Assembly (NCBI RefSeq): GCF_019396345.1
Contig: NZ_JAHKRM010000024.1
Span: forward strand, 1-64,000
Direction of reading: 5' to 3'
Origin: Nonomuraea guangzhouensis
Lineage (GTDB): Bacteria; Actinomycetota; Actinomycetes; Streptosporangiales; Streptosporangiaceae
Length of the DNA: 64,000 nt
Shown: piece after piece, positions 32,464 through 40,188 of the stretch
How the letters are laid out: each line of letters begins with the position of its first letter
Numbering within the stretch: the first letter of the stretch is position 1
The notes under the pieces: model-generated
Seen by the model: only the letters and a program-made list of their open reading frames with translations
Databases searched by the model: none
Told to the model about the DNA's origin: nothing
Program-made: the position numbers and the translations under genes

Positions 32464-33192
32464 ATGAAACGTACTGCCGCTGCATTCGTGGTGTTCGCGT
32501 CCGTTTCGTGCGGCGGGCAGGCGCCGGTCGCCTCACCGGCGCCGCCCGAGGTTCAGCCCCAGGCGCTGACCCAGCCGCCGGTGCCCGCGACGCCCACCCC
32601 GACGGCGAAGACCACCGGGCCACCGAAGTTCACCGCCAAGGTCACCAAGATCTCGCGCAGCCGCCTGCCCTACTCGTGGAAGCCCGGCTGCCCGGTCTCC
32701 TACCAGGACCTGCGGCTGATCACGATGACGTACTGGGGCTTCGACGACAAGGCGCACACCGGTGGTGAGCTGGTCGTGCGCAAGACCGTCACCGACGACG
32801 TCGTCAAGGTCTTCGGGAAGCTGTACGCCATGCGCTACCCGATCAAGCAGATGCGGCTCGTCGACGTCTACAAGGGCGACGACTACGACTCGATCGACGC
32901 CGACAACACCTCGGCCTTCAACTGCCGCGCCGCCACCGGGTCCAGCAACTGGTCCAACCACGCGTACGGCGAGGCGATCGACCTCAACCCGCGCGAGAAC
33001 CCGTACGTCACCGCGAGCGGCAGCACCGCCCATCAGAACGCCAAAAAGTTCGCCAAGCGCCCCCTGAAGGGCGAGGGCGTGATCAACCCGGGCGACCGGG
33101 TCGTCAGGGCCTTCGCCTCGGTGGGCTGGGGCTGGGGCGGCTCCTGGTCGGGCACCAAGGACTACCAGCACTTCAGCCGCAACGGCCGATAG
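32464..33192 (+). CDS. M15-family peptidase lipoprotein (D-alanyl-D-alanine carboxypeptidase-like)
   Basis: A 242-residue cell-wall enzyme anchored as a lipoprotein: the signal ends FASVSC-GG, where the Cys is the likely lipidation site though the lipobox is non-classical. A Pro-rich linker (about 20-50) precedes the M15 domain. The zinc ligands are in SNHAYGEAIDLNP (His and Asp), with the last His in YQHFSR; an Arg/Tyr cluster sits before. M15 enzymes trim peptidoglycan stem peptides. It may be secreted to the outer face of the membrane; substrate length is unknown. It is followed after 2 bp by the Nudix gene. Confidence 0.88.
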   Translation: MKRTAAAFVVFASVSCGGQAPVASPAPPEVQPQALTQPPVPATPTPTAKTTGPPKFTAKVTKISRSRLPYSWKPGCPVSYQDLRLITMTYWGFDDKAHTGGELVVRKTVTDDVVKVFGKLYAMRYPIKQMRLVDVYKGDDYDSIDADNTSAFNCRAATGSSNWSNHAYGEAIDLNPRENPYVTASGSTAHQNAKKFAKRPLKGEGVINPGDRVVRAFASVGWGWGGSWSGTKDYQHFSRNGR

Positions 33193-33194
33193 CG

Positions 33195-34064
33195 GTGCCG
33201 GGCTGTCAGAATCAGATCATGGCGGCGAAGGACGGCGACGGCTGGACCCAATGCGAGCGTGGGCACCGGCACTGGGGGCTGCACGGGGCCTCGGGGCTCC
33301 TGGCCGTACACCATGACGAGCACGGCGTACCGCACGTCCTCATGCAGAAGCGGGTCTGGTGGAGCCACCACGGCGGCACCTGGGGGCTGCCGGGAGGCGC
33401 GCGCGACAGCCACGAGGACGCCGTGATGAGCGCGCTGCGCGAGGCGCACGAAGAGGCGTCCGTGCGCGGCGACGAGCTGCGCGTGCAGGGTGTCTACCTG
33501 GACGATCACGGCGGGTGGGCGTTCGCGACGGTGATCGCCGAGTCGGCCGAGCTGCTGGCCGCGGCGCCCGCCAACAACGAGAGCACCGAGCTGCGCTGGG
33601 TGCCGCTGCCCGAGGTCAAGGCCAGGAAGCTGCACCCCGGGTTCGCCGAGTCGTGGGACAGGATCCAGCCGGAGCTGACCCCCGAGACGCTGGTGCTCGA
33701 CGTCGCCAACATCATCGGCGCCCGCGCTGAGCACGGCTGGTGGCGGGACCGGCTCGGCGCGGCGACGCGGCTGCTGACCGACGTCGCGGGGCTGCGGCTG
33801 GCGCATTCCGTGCTCGCGCAGTGGTACCCGCGGATCGTGGCGGTCGTGGAAGGTGCCGCGAAGAGCGCGCCGGCCGTGCCCGGTATCCAGGTGGTGGCCG
33901 CGACGGGCAGCGGCGACGACGCGATCGTGGACGTCGTACGGCAGGCGCGGCCGTGGGAACGCGTGCTCGTGGTGACGGCGGACCGGGGGCTGAAGGAGCG
34001 CGTCAGCAAGCTGGGAGCCACGACCGTGGGCCCCAAGTGGCTGCTGTCACAGCTGGACGACTAG
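33195..34064 (+). CDS. Nudix hydrolase fused to a YacP-like NYN/PIN-type domain
   Basis: About 289 residues (281 from ATG 33219). The Nudix box reads GGARDSHEDAVMSALREAHE, followed by EAS, at about residues 72-94, after VHHDEHGVPHVLMQKR; its first Gly-x5-Glu spacing is normal. The C-terminal half is a different fold: LVLDVANIIGARAEHGWWRD starts it and VLVVTADRGLKERVSKLGAT ends it, with the acidic residues of NYN/PIN nucleases. The first part would clean or signal with nucleotide derivatives, the second would cut RNA (inference). This fusion is seen in other actinobacteria. Confidence 0.8.
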   Translation: MPGCQNQIMAAKDGDGWTQCERGHRHWGLHGASGLLAVHHDEHGVPHVLMQKRVWWSHHGGTWGLPGGARDSHEDAVMSALREAHEEASVRGDELRVQGVYLDDHGGWAFATVIAESAELLAAAPANNESTELRWVPLPEVKARKLHPGFAESWDRIQPELTPETLVLDVANIIGARAEHGWWRDRLGAATRLLTDVAGLRLAHSVLAQWYPRIVAVVEGAAKSAPAVPGIQVVAATGSGDDAIVDVVRQARPWERVLVVTADRGLKERVSKLGATTVGPKWLLSQLDD

Positions 34065-34086
34065 ACCGCCGATCAGGATCGAACGG

Positions 34087-34440
34087 TCATGGCTGGGCGG
34101 TCAGGACGCTGTCGAAGGCGGCCTTCAGCCCGGTCACGTCGAGGACCCGGCGCAGCACCCCCTGCACGCCCGTGAGCTCGAGCGACCCGCCACGCTCACC
34201 CGCCTTGCGCTGATGCTCGACCAGCACCCACAACCCGCTGGAATCGCAGAACGCCAGGGCGGCCGTGTCGATGACGATCGAGACATGACCTGCGGCGATG
34301 AGCTCACCCATGACCTGCTTGAGGCGGGGCGCGGTGAGCTTGTCGAGATCGCCGCGCAGGCGCACACTCGCCGTGCCGTCGGCCCGTTCCACCTCGACGT
34401 TGAGATCCGCCACCTCCTGAACGTACACCGCCGTCACCAC
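34087..34440 (-). CDS. STAS-domain anti-sigma factor antagonist
   Basis: A 117-residue STAS protein of the SpoIIAA/RsbV type. The phosphorylatable Ser lies in AALAFCDSSGLWVLVEHQRK (about residue 65), after the strand VSIVIDT. Members bind a kinase-type anti-sigma factor and release a sigma factor when dephosphorylated; no partner kinase is adjacent. It starts at GTG 34440 and ends just before the Nudix gene's end on the opposite strand. Confidence 0.88.
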   Translation of the reverse strand: MVTAVYVQEVADLNVEVERADGTASVRLRGDLDKLTAPRLKQVMGELIAAGHVSIVIDTAALAFCDSSGLWVLVEHQRKAGERGGSLELTGVQGVLRRVLDVTGLKAAFDSVLTAQP

Positions 34441-34464
34441 AGCCGCTATGGTGGTGTGCGCACT

Positions 34465-34554
34465 GGAGGGTTCGCATAGTGGACGAGTGCAGCCGCCTTG
34501 AAAGCGGCCAGGTCAGCGATGGCCTCGTGGGTTCGAATCCCACACCCTCCGCCA
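34465..34554 (+). tRNA. tRNA-Ser (anticodon UGA)
   Basis: The acceptor stem GGAGGGT pairs with ACCCTCC, the anticodon stem GCCGC/GCGGC encloses the loop CTTGAAA, giving anticodon TGA (UCA codons). The long variable arm and a T-loop TTCGAAT mark a type II serine tRNA. CCA is encoded at 34552-34554. The 3' end is duplicated at 36476-36495, a hint that it serves as an attachment site. Confidence 0.95.
34537..34552. repeat. att-like repeat, tRNA-Ser side (16 bp)
   Basis: ATCCCACACCCTCCGC, from the T-arm and acceptor of tRNA-Ser, recurs exactly at 36480-36495 in the same direction. Allowing one mismatch the match extends five bases further left, to TCG. tRNA 3' ends are common attachment sites for integrating elements. 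Confidence 0.6.
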
Positions 34555-34607
34555 CCCTTCAGGGTCCCGTCATTGCCGCGCGCTCCGCTCGCCCCTTCAC
34601 CGGCCCC

Positions 34608-34719
34608 GATGTCCACGTACCTCTTTGACCTGATCGCTCTCATTGAGCAGGTCGCGTACGGTCGCCGAGGTCTCCAGGGTGAGCTTGTCGGACAGCGTCT
34701 CGCGGTCGGGGTCGGCGTC
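34608..34719 (-). pseudogene. Fragment of the EspI-like MinD ATPase gene
   Basis: This 112-bp stretch matches 37027-37137 of the intact gene in the same orientation, with about five substitutions and one inserted T (34621-34626, CTCTTT against CTCTT) that breaks the frame. The reading is LSDKLTLETSATVRDLLNES, identical to the intact protein at the same place. Only this internal piece remains; the 3' part between the tRNA and the fragment is missing. Confidence 0.85.
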
Positions 34720-34806
34720 CATCCTCATCGGAGGCGAGCCGCTGCCGAACCCCGCCAGTTGCATCGTCCTCGGTGATGTTGGGTGGCTTGGTGACACATA
34801 GGGGGT

Positions 34807-35325
34807 GTGACTGTGGATGAAGAAGCAGACTTCACGCGCCTGTTCCAGGAGCACTATGAGTCGGTCCTTCGCTATGCGTGGCGGCGCGTCGGCCCAGCCG
34901 ACGCCCCGGACATCGCCAACGAGACGTTCAGAATCGCATGGGAGAAGCACCAGGAATTACCGCCTGATCGGCCGCTGCCATGGCTGTATGTCACGGCCCG
35001 GAACCTGATCCGGAACCTCGTCAAGAAGGAGAAGAGGCGCGAAGGACTGCTCGTGGTCCACGATGTCGGCGACATCGACGATCACGCCGTTGCGGTTGTC
35101 GCGCGGCAGGCGGCCTTGACGGCGCTGAACAGCCTGAGCCAGAGCGACAGGGAACTGGTGCTGCTGGTCGCCTGGGAAGGGCTCGACCTCCGCGAAGCAG
35201 CCCAGGTCGCCGGCTGCTCCAGAGCAACGGCCACGATGCGGTTGCACCGCGCCCGCAAACGACTCGAACAGTCCCTCGCCGACCACCCCCAGCTTCGGCC
35301 GGAATTCGGAGAGAGTGCCATATGA
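34807..35325 (+). CDS. ECF RNA polymerase sigma factor
   Basis: A 172-residue ECF sigma factor. Region 2 reads LRYAWRRVGPADAPDIANET, then FRIAWEKHQELPPDRPLPWL; region 4 reads LNSLSQSDRELVLLVAWEGL and VAGCSRATATMRLHRARKRL. It starts at GTG 34807 and overlaps the next gene by 4 bp. The pair lies inside the segment bordered by the tRNA-derived repeats, so it may be recently acquired. A promoter search in 34745-34806 gave nothing clear. Confidence 0.9.
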   Translation: MTVDEEADFTRLFQEHYESVLRYAWRRVGPADAPDIANETFRIAWEKHQELPPDRPLPWLYVTARNLIRNLVKKEKRREGLLVVHDVGDIDDHAVAVVARQAALTALNSLSQSDRELVLLVAWEGLDLREAAQVAGCSRATATMRLHRARKRLEQSLADHPQLRPEFGESAI

Positions 35326-36167
35326 ACCACGATGTCAAGCAGCTCAGAAGCATGCTACGGGCGCACGACCCGGCCTCCGACGTGCGCGCCGAGTCGGACC
35401 TGACGGCTCAGGCACAGCGCATTACGGCCGCGTTCAGGCCGCAGCCCTTGCCACGCAGGAGGATATGGAAGCCGGCGGTATCCGCCGTGGCCTTGGGGAC
35501 CGTCATCACCGTGGCCGCTCTTGGTGTCATCGCCTGGCCACGACCGGCGGAGGCCCTGGACTTCACCAGATCAGGCAAGGACTACATCGTCACCGTGAAG
35601 GACGTGTACGCCGCGCCGGAGCAGTATGCCGAGGAGTTCCGGGCGCGTGGACTGCCGGTCACGCTGGAACTGGAGCCGGTGTCACCGAGCCTGGTGGGCA
35701 AGGTGGTCGGTGGTCAGGGGACGTCGGTCGAGCGGCCGACTCCACAGATCGAGCCGATCCCCGACCCGAACTGCCCGGCTTTCGAAGACCCCTGTACGGT
35801 GAAGCTCAAGATCCCGGCCGATCTCGCAGGACCCGCCAGTGTGACCCTGGGCAGACCCGCCAGGGAGGGCGAGAACTACACCACCACCGGCGAGATCAGC
35901 GCCCCCGGAGAAGTGCTGCACTGCGTGCCCTATATGGGCATGACGGTAGGGCGGCTTCGCGGTGAGCTCGCCAAGCGCGGGATGGGAATCGACTCCTTCC
36001 GCGTCGGACCCAAGAGAGAAGTTCGCCCGGACGTGCCCGATGCGTGGTGGCCATCAGATGTGGGCTTGTTGGGGCGTACCAAGGTCGTCATTTGGGCCGG
36101 CCCCCAACAGGCTGAGGCATCTCCGTGGTATCGCGACGCCCAAGCCGGGTGCCCCGACGGCGGCTGA
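35322..36167 (+). CDS. Membrane protein, probable partner (anti-sigma-like) of the ECF sigma factor
   Basis: A 281-residue single-pass membrane protein. The N-terminal 50 residues are cytosolic, followed by a TM helix (AVSAVALGTVITVAALGVIA) and an extracytoplasmic domain of about 200 residues with DVYAAPEQYAEEFRARGLPV and four Cys that may form disulfides. It overlaps the sigma factor by ATGA. The architecture is that of sigma-factor-linked membrane proteins, but no zinc-finger anti-sigma motif is visible. It is followed by a strong terminator hairpin. Confidence 0.75.
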   Translation: MNHDVKQLRSMLRAHDPASDVRAESDLTAQAQRITAAFRPQPLPRRRIWKPAVSAVALGTVITVAALGVIAWPRPAEALDFTRSGKDYIVTVKDVYAAPEQYAEEFRARGLPVTLELEPVSPSLVGKVVGGQGTSVERPTPQIEPIPDPNCPAFEDPCTVKLKIPADLAGPASVTLGRPAREGENYTTTGEISAPGEVLHCVPYMGMTVGRLRGELAKRGMGIDSFRVGPKREVRPDVPDAWWPSDVGLLGRTKVVIWAGPQQAEASPWYRDAQAGCPDGG

Positions 36168-36200
36168 GCGCCGTCACGATACCTAAGAGACGACCATGGC

Positions 36201-36226
36201 GGCGATGACGCGCCAGCGTCATCGCC
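36201..36226 (+). terminator. Terminator hairpin after the sigma/membrane-protein operon
   Basis: An 11-bp perfect stem (GGCGATGACGC/GCGTCATCGCC) with a 4-base loop, 33 bp after the stop at 36167. There is no U-run, which is usual in actinomycetes. The rest of the 36168-36475 stretch holds no supported gene. Confidence 0.75.
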
Positions 36227-36479
36227 GGGGCTGAAGCGCTCTTCCTCTCACGCTCAGCCTCCTCGACAGCTTGTCGCCGCTTCCCCAAGCGCAACCCGGG
36301 GACGACTGGGGGTGCCGGCAGTACCCGCCGAAGATCCAACGGGCTGTGTGCGGCCTGCGGTGATTCGCCAGAAGGAGGTCACGGAGTGCGGCGTCGGGTG
36401 ACAGAGCCGGCGTCGGCGGGATGCGGGCGGATGTCTCTTCGCCTGTGAGCAGCCAGGCCACGCAAGATCATCCGCTCGG

Positions 36480-36495
36480 ATCCCACACCCTCCGC
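36480..36495. repeat. att-like repeat, second copy (16 bp)
   Basis: An exact copy of the tRNA-Ser 3' sequence at 34537-34552, abutting the stop codon of the EspI-like gene (36496). The two copies enclose about 1.9 kb with an ECF sigma/membrane-protein pair and a gene fragment. No integrase gene is present between them. Confidence 0.6.
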
Positions 36496-38598
36496 TCACT
36501 CCCCCCGTGCGGCGAATCCGTCGCCGACGCAGGCGGCCAGCTGCAGGTAGGCCTCCCTGGTCGGTTCCTGGAGCCGCTCGAGGTCGATCTCGGCGCCCTC
36601 CTCCAGATGCGGGTCGTACGGCACGCGGATCACCGCACGGCACCTCGCGGCGAAGTGGGCCTCCAACTTCGAGATGTCGACCGCCGACTTCGAGCGCGGG
36701 CGGACGCTGCAGAGCACCACGGTCGCGTCCCTGACCAGGTTGCCGTAGTGGTGCGCCTCCAGCCAGTCGAGCGTCGCCGACGCGGCCCTTGCGCCGTCCA
36801 CCGACGGCGAGCTGACCAGCACGATCTGGTCGGCGAGGCCGAGCACGCCGCCCATCGCCGAGTGGAGCAGGCCGGTGCCGCAGTCGGTGATGCAGATCGA
36901 GTAGAAGTTCTCCAGCACCTGCGAGACGGCCTGGTAGTCGGCGCCGCTGAACGCCTCGGACACCGAGGGGTCCCGGTCCGACGCGAGCACCTCCAGCCGC
37001 GAAGGCGCCTGCGAGGTGAACGCCCTGATGTCCACGTACCTCTTGACCTGATCGCTCTCGTTGAGCAGGTCGCGTACGGTCGCCGAGGTCTCCAGGGTGA
37101 GCTTGTCGGACAGCGTCCCGCGGTCGGGGTTGGCGTCGACCGCGATCACCCGGTCGCCGCGCATCGCGGCGAGGGTGGCGCCCAGGCCCACCGTGGTGGT
37201 GGTCTTGCCCACGCCGCCCTTGAGACTCAGTACGGCCACGCGGTGGTGGCCGGTGGCGACCGGGGTGCGGGCCCTGCTCAGGAGCTCGCGGCGGCGGCGG
37301 ACCTCCGGCGGCTCACCCGGCTTGATCCAGCCGCCCGACGCCTTGTAGATCAGGCGGCGCCAGCCCTTGGAGGGGGCGTTGCGGCGGCCTCGGAGGAGCG
37401 ACTCGGGGTCGAGGCTGTCGGCCGTGGGCTTGCCGGTGATCGGGGGGCGGGGCGGGGCGTTGAAGACCGGCACGGGGGCCGGGCGGCGGCGCGGGGCGGG
37501 GGGTTCGTCGAACGTGGGTGGCTCGTCGAAGGTGCGCGGCTGCTCGTAGGCGCGGTCCTGGTCGTACGAGCGCGGCTGGTCGAAGGCGCGGTCCTGGTCG
37601 TACGGGAGGGGCTCGTCGAAGGCCCTGGGCCGCGGCTTCGGCTCGTCGAACGAACGGGACGGCGGCTCGTCGAACGCGCGAGACGGCGGCTCATCGAACG
37701 AACGGGACAACGGCTCGTCGAACGTGCGGGACGGCGGCTTCGGTTCGTCGAAGGCGCGGGGCAGCGGCTCGTCGAGAGTCCGCGCCTCCTCGAAGGCGGA
37801 CGGCTTCTCGGCGGCCGGTGGCTTGTCGAAACTCAGCGGCAGGTCGAAGCTCGGCGCCTTGTCCAAGGCCGACGGTTTGTCGAAGCTCGGCTTGCCCAGG
37901 GCCGACGGCTTGTCCAGGGCCGACGGCTCGTCGAAGCTCGGCGGCTTGTCGAACGCCGATGGCTTGTCGAAGCTCGGCAGCTTGTCGAAACTCAGCGGCT
38001 TGTCGAAGGTCAGCGGGACCTCCAGCCGTGGCTCCGTGGCGTCCTCGGCGGGCGGCTCGAAGGTGCCCGGAGCGGGCTCCTCGGCCGTCTCCACCGGTCG
38101 CGGCTCGTCGAACGTCTCCGCGGGCCGCGGCCACTCCAGCGGCGCGGGCCAGGACGACTTCGTCTCCTCCTCGGACTCCCGCTCCTGCTCCTCGGCCGCC
38201 GGCTTCTTCTCCGGCTTCGGGAAGGACAGCAGCGAGTAGGAGTCGGTGTCGTCGGGCCGGGGCAGCGGCTTGAGCGGCGCCAGGAACGCGTCGTCGGCCT
38301 TGCCCAGGCTCGCCGGCGGAGTGACGGGCGCCGGTTCGTCCTTCGTACCGGCCGCCTCCTCGGTGAGCTCCTCCGCGGGCGGAGTGCCGTACACCGAGTC
38401 GACCGCGGCCCTGAACAGCGGCGTCGGCGTCTCATGTTGAGTCGGCACCGAGAGCCAAGGGTCCTGGGGGTACGGCGAAGCGACGGAGTCCTCCGAGGCA
38501 GAGGCGCTGACCGAGATCGGAGCTTCTTCCGTCTCCTTGATCGCGTCCAGCCAGGCCAGCTGTTCCTCGAGAGATTCCTCTCGATCGTGTCTTGCCAC
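36496..38598 (-). CDS. EspI-like MinD/ParA ATPase with long repeat-rich N-terminus
   Basis: A 700-residue protein. The C-terminal 320 residues are a deviant Walker ATPase (LSLKGGVGKTTTTVGLGATL, then VIAVDANPDRGTLSDKL; IVLVSSPSVDGARA), as in MinD-like proteins linked to type VII secretion (EspI). The N-terminal 370 residues are disordered, Pro/Glu-rich, and contain many copies of (S/A)FD(K/E)PP-type units. EspI-like proteins modulate ESX secretion; no ESX gene lies in this window. GTG 38598 has GGGGAG upstream; the longer frame to 38808 is antisense-like. A fragment of this gene lies at 34608-34719. Confidence 0.82.
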   Translation of the reverse strand: MARHDREESLEEQLAWLDAIKETEEAPISVSASASEDSVASPYPQDPWLSVPTQHETPTPLFRAAVDSVYGTPPAEELTEEAAGTKDEPAPVTPPASLGKADDAFLAPLKPLPRPDDTDSYSLLSFPKPEKKPAAEEQERESEEETKSSWPAPLEWPRPAETFDEPRPVETAEEPAPGTFEPPAEDATEPRLEVPLTFDKPLSFDKLPSFDKPSAFDKPPSFDEPSALDKPSALGKPSFDKPSALDKAPSFDLPLSFDKPPAAEKPSAFEEARTLDEPLPRAFDEPKPPSRTFDEPLSRSFDEPPSRAFDEPPSRSFDEPKPRPRAFDEPLPYDQDRAFDQPRSYDQDRAYEQPRTFDEPPTFDEPPAPRRRPAPVPVFNAPPRPPITGKPTADSLDPESLLRGRRNAPSKGWRRLIYKASGGWIKPGEPPEVRRRRELLSRARTPVATGHHRVAVLSLKGGVGKTTTTVGLGATLAAMRGDRVIAVDANPDRGTLSDKLTLETSATVRDLLNESDQVKRYVDIRAFTSQAPSRLEVLASDRDPSVSEAFSGADYQAVSQVLENFYSICITDCGTGLLHSAMGGVLGLADQIVLVSSPSVDGARAASATLDWLEAHHYGNLVRDATVVLCSVRPRSKSAVDISKLEAHFAARCRAVIRVPYDPHLEEGAEIDLERLQEPTREAYLQLAACVGDGFAARGE
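37480..37990. repeat. Coding repeat array: FD(E/K)PP units of the EspI-like protein
   Basis: A run of imperfect 18-27-bp repeats encodes units such as SFDKPS, ALDKPS, AFDEPP and SFDEPP. Unit length and order vary, pointing to slippage-driven expansion in a disordered segment. This is a coding repeat, not a CRISPR. Confidence 0.75.
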
Positions 38599-38713
38599 CG
38601 TGTTTCTCCCCCTGGTGGGTGTAAAGGGGCAGCAAATACATGCCAGGTTAACGCCATCACTGTCGGCAGAGGTCGCCAACCTACAACTTCCTTGCCCGGC
38701 TACGGTGGTTGGC

Positions 38714-39670
38714 ATGCGAGCCATCGAGATCACCAGGCCAGGACCACCGGAGGTTCTGGAGTGGCGTGAGGTGCCGGATCCCTGTCCTGACCGGGGCGAA
38801 GTCCTCATAGAGGTGACGGCCGCCGGCCTGAACCGGGCCGACCTCCTCCAGCGTCAAGGATTTTACGATCCGCCGCCCGGCGCGCCCTCGTACCCGGGGA
38901 TGGAGGCTTCGGGCGTGGTGATCGAGGTCGGCGAGGACGTCGAACGTTTCACTCCGGGTGACGAGGTGTGCGCGCTGCTGGCCGGGGGCGGCTACGCCGA
39001 GCGGGTGGCCGTGCCGTGGCAGCAGGTCATGCCCGCTCCCGAAGGCGTGACGCTGGTCGAGGCGGCCGGGCTGCCCGAGGTGGCGTGCACGGTCTGGTCC
39101 AACGTGTTCATGACCGGGCGGCTGCGGCGCAGCGAGACGCTGCTGGTGCACGGCGGGGCGAGCGGGATCGGGACGTTCGCGATCCAGCTGGCCAAGGCGT
39201 TCGGGTCACGGGTCGTCACGACGGCCGGGTCGGCGGCGAAGCTGGACCGCCTCAAGGAGCTGGGCGCCGACGAGGTGATCAACTATCGCGAGGAGGACTT
39301 CGCCGAGCGGGTGACGGCCGATGTGATCCTCGACATCATGGGCGCCAAATACCTGTCCAGAAATATCCGGACACTTCGTACGGGTGGCCGGCTGGTGATC
39401 ATCGGACTGCAGGGCGGCGCCAAAGCCGAGCTCGATCTGGGCGCCCTGCTCGCCAAACGAGCGGCCGTCCACGCCACCACACTGCGCTCCCGCCCGGTCG
39501 ACGAGAAGGGCGTCATCGTGCGCGGCGTCGTCGACAACGTGTGGCCCTTGGTCAGCGCCGGGGCGGTGCGTCCCGTGGTGTACGCGGAGGTGCCGATGGC
39601 GCAGGCCGCGGAGGCCCACCGAATGTTGGATTCGGGAGAGCACATAGGCAAAATCCTGCTAGTACGGTGA
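38714..39670 (+). CDS. NAD(P)H quinone oxidoreductase (PIG3-type MDR family)
   Basis: A 318-residue medium-chain reductase. The N-terminal GroES-like domain contains AAGLNRADLLQRQGFYDPPP, and the Rossmann motif reads VHGGASGIGTFAIQLAKAFG. It has no zinc ligands, as in quinone oxidoreductases. The PIG3/TP53I3 sub-group signature LLVHGGASGIG is clear. It reduces quinones or related ketones with NADPH. ATG 38714 follows the divergent EspI-like gene by 115 bp. The proteasome activator gene follows after 5 bp. Confidence 0.92.
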   Translation: MRAIEITRPGPPEVLEWREVPDPCPDRGEVLIEVTAAGLNRADLLQRQGFYDPPPGAPSYPGMEASGVVIEVGEDVERFTPGDEVCALLAGGGYAERVAVPWQQVMPAPEGVTLVEAAGLPEVACTVWSNVFMTGRLRRSETLLVHGGASGIGTFAIQLAKAFGSRVVTTAGSAAKLDRLKELGADEVINYREEDFAERVTADVILDIMGAKYLSRNIRTLRTGGRLVIIGLQGGAKAELDLGALLAKRAAVHATTLRSRPVDEKGVIVRGVVDNVWPLVSAGAVRPVVYAEVPMAQAAEAHRMLDSGEHIGKILLVR

Positions 39671-39675
39671 GTGCT

Positions 39676-40188
39676 ATGAATGCTGAGGACAACAACACCC
39701 CCCACATCGTGGTGGTGGGTCCTGACTTCCAAGGTCAGGGCGATAGCGGCGAAGACGAGCGATCGGTCACGAACCTCGTCGAACAGCCCGCCAAGGTGAT
39801 GCGCATCGGCAGCATGATCCGGCAGCTTCTCGAAGAGGTCCGGGCGGCTCCTCTGGACGAGGCCAGCCGTAAGCGGTTGAAGGAGATCCACGAGTCGTCC
39901 ATCAAGGAGCTCGAGGACGGCCTGGCGCCCGAGCTCGTCGACGAGCTGGAGCGGCTGTCGCTGCCCTTCACCGACGAGAACGGCACCCCGCCCAGCGAGG
40001 CCGAGCTGCGCATCGCGCACGCCCAGCTCGTGGGATGGCTCGAAGGCTTGTTCCACGGCATCCAGACGACGCTGTTCGCGCAGCAGATGGCGGCCCGTGC
40101 CCAGTTGGAGCAGATGCGCAGGGCGCTGCCCGGTGTGCCCCACGACGACATGCAGCGGCCGCCCGGCGGCTCGGGCCCTTACCTGTAG
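39676..40188 (+). CDS. bpa: Bacterial proteasome activator (Bpa/PafE family)
   Basis: A 170-residue helical protein of the Bpa family (Rv3780-like). The helical body reads RIGSMIRQLLEEVRAAPLDE, LELERLSLPF and AQLVGWLEGLFHGIQTTLFA. It ends GPYL, close to the GQYL tail by which Bpa docks in the proteasome alpha-ring and opens the gate without ATP. This places the organism among proteasome-bearing actinobacteria. ATG 39676 follows the quinone reductase stop by 5 bp. Its end overlaps the convergent HAD gene by 10 bp. Confidence 0.92.
   Translation: MNAEDNNTPHIVVVGPDFQGQGDSGEDERSVTNLVEQPAKVMRIGSMIRQLLEEVRAAPLDEASRKRLKEIHESSIKELEDGLAPELVDELERLSLPFTDENGTPPSEAELRIAHAQLVGWLEGLFHGIQTTLFAQQMAARAQLEQMRRALPGVPHDDMQRPPGGSGPYL

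Noticed and set aside
34537..36495. Integrative element with a functional integrase
   Set aside because: Only direct repeats are present; no integrase, excisionase or replication gene lies between them.
37480..37990. Possible CRISPR-like repeat array
   Set aside because: Units are in frame, irregular and without unique spacers; they encode the FD(E/K)PP region of a protein. No cas genes.
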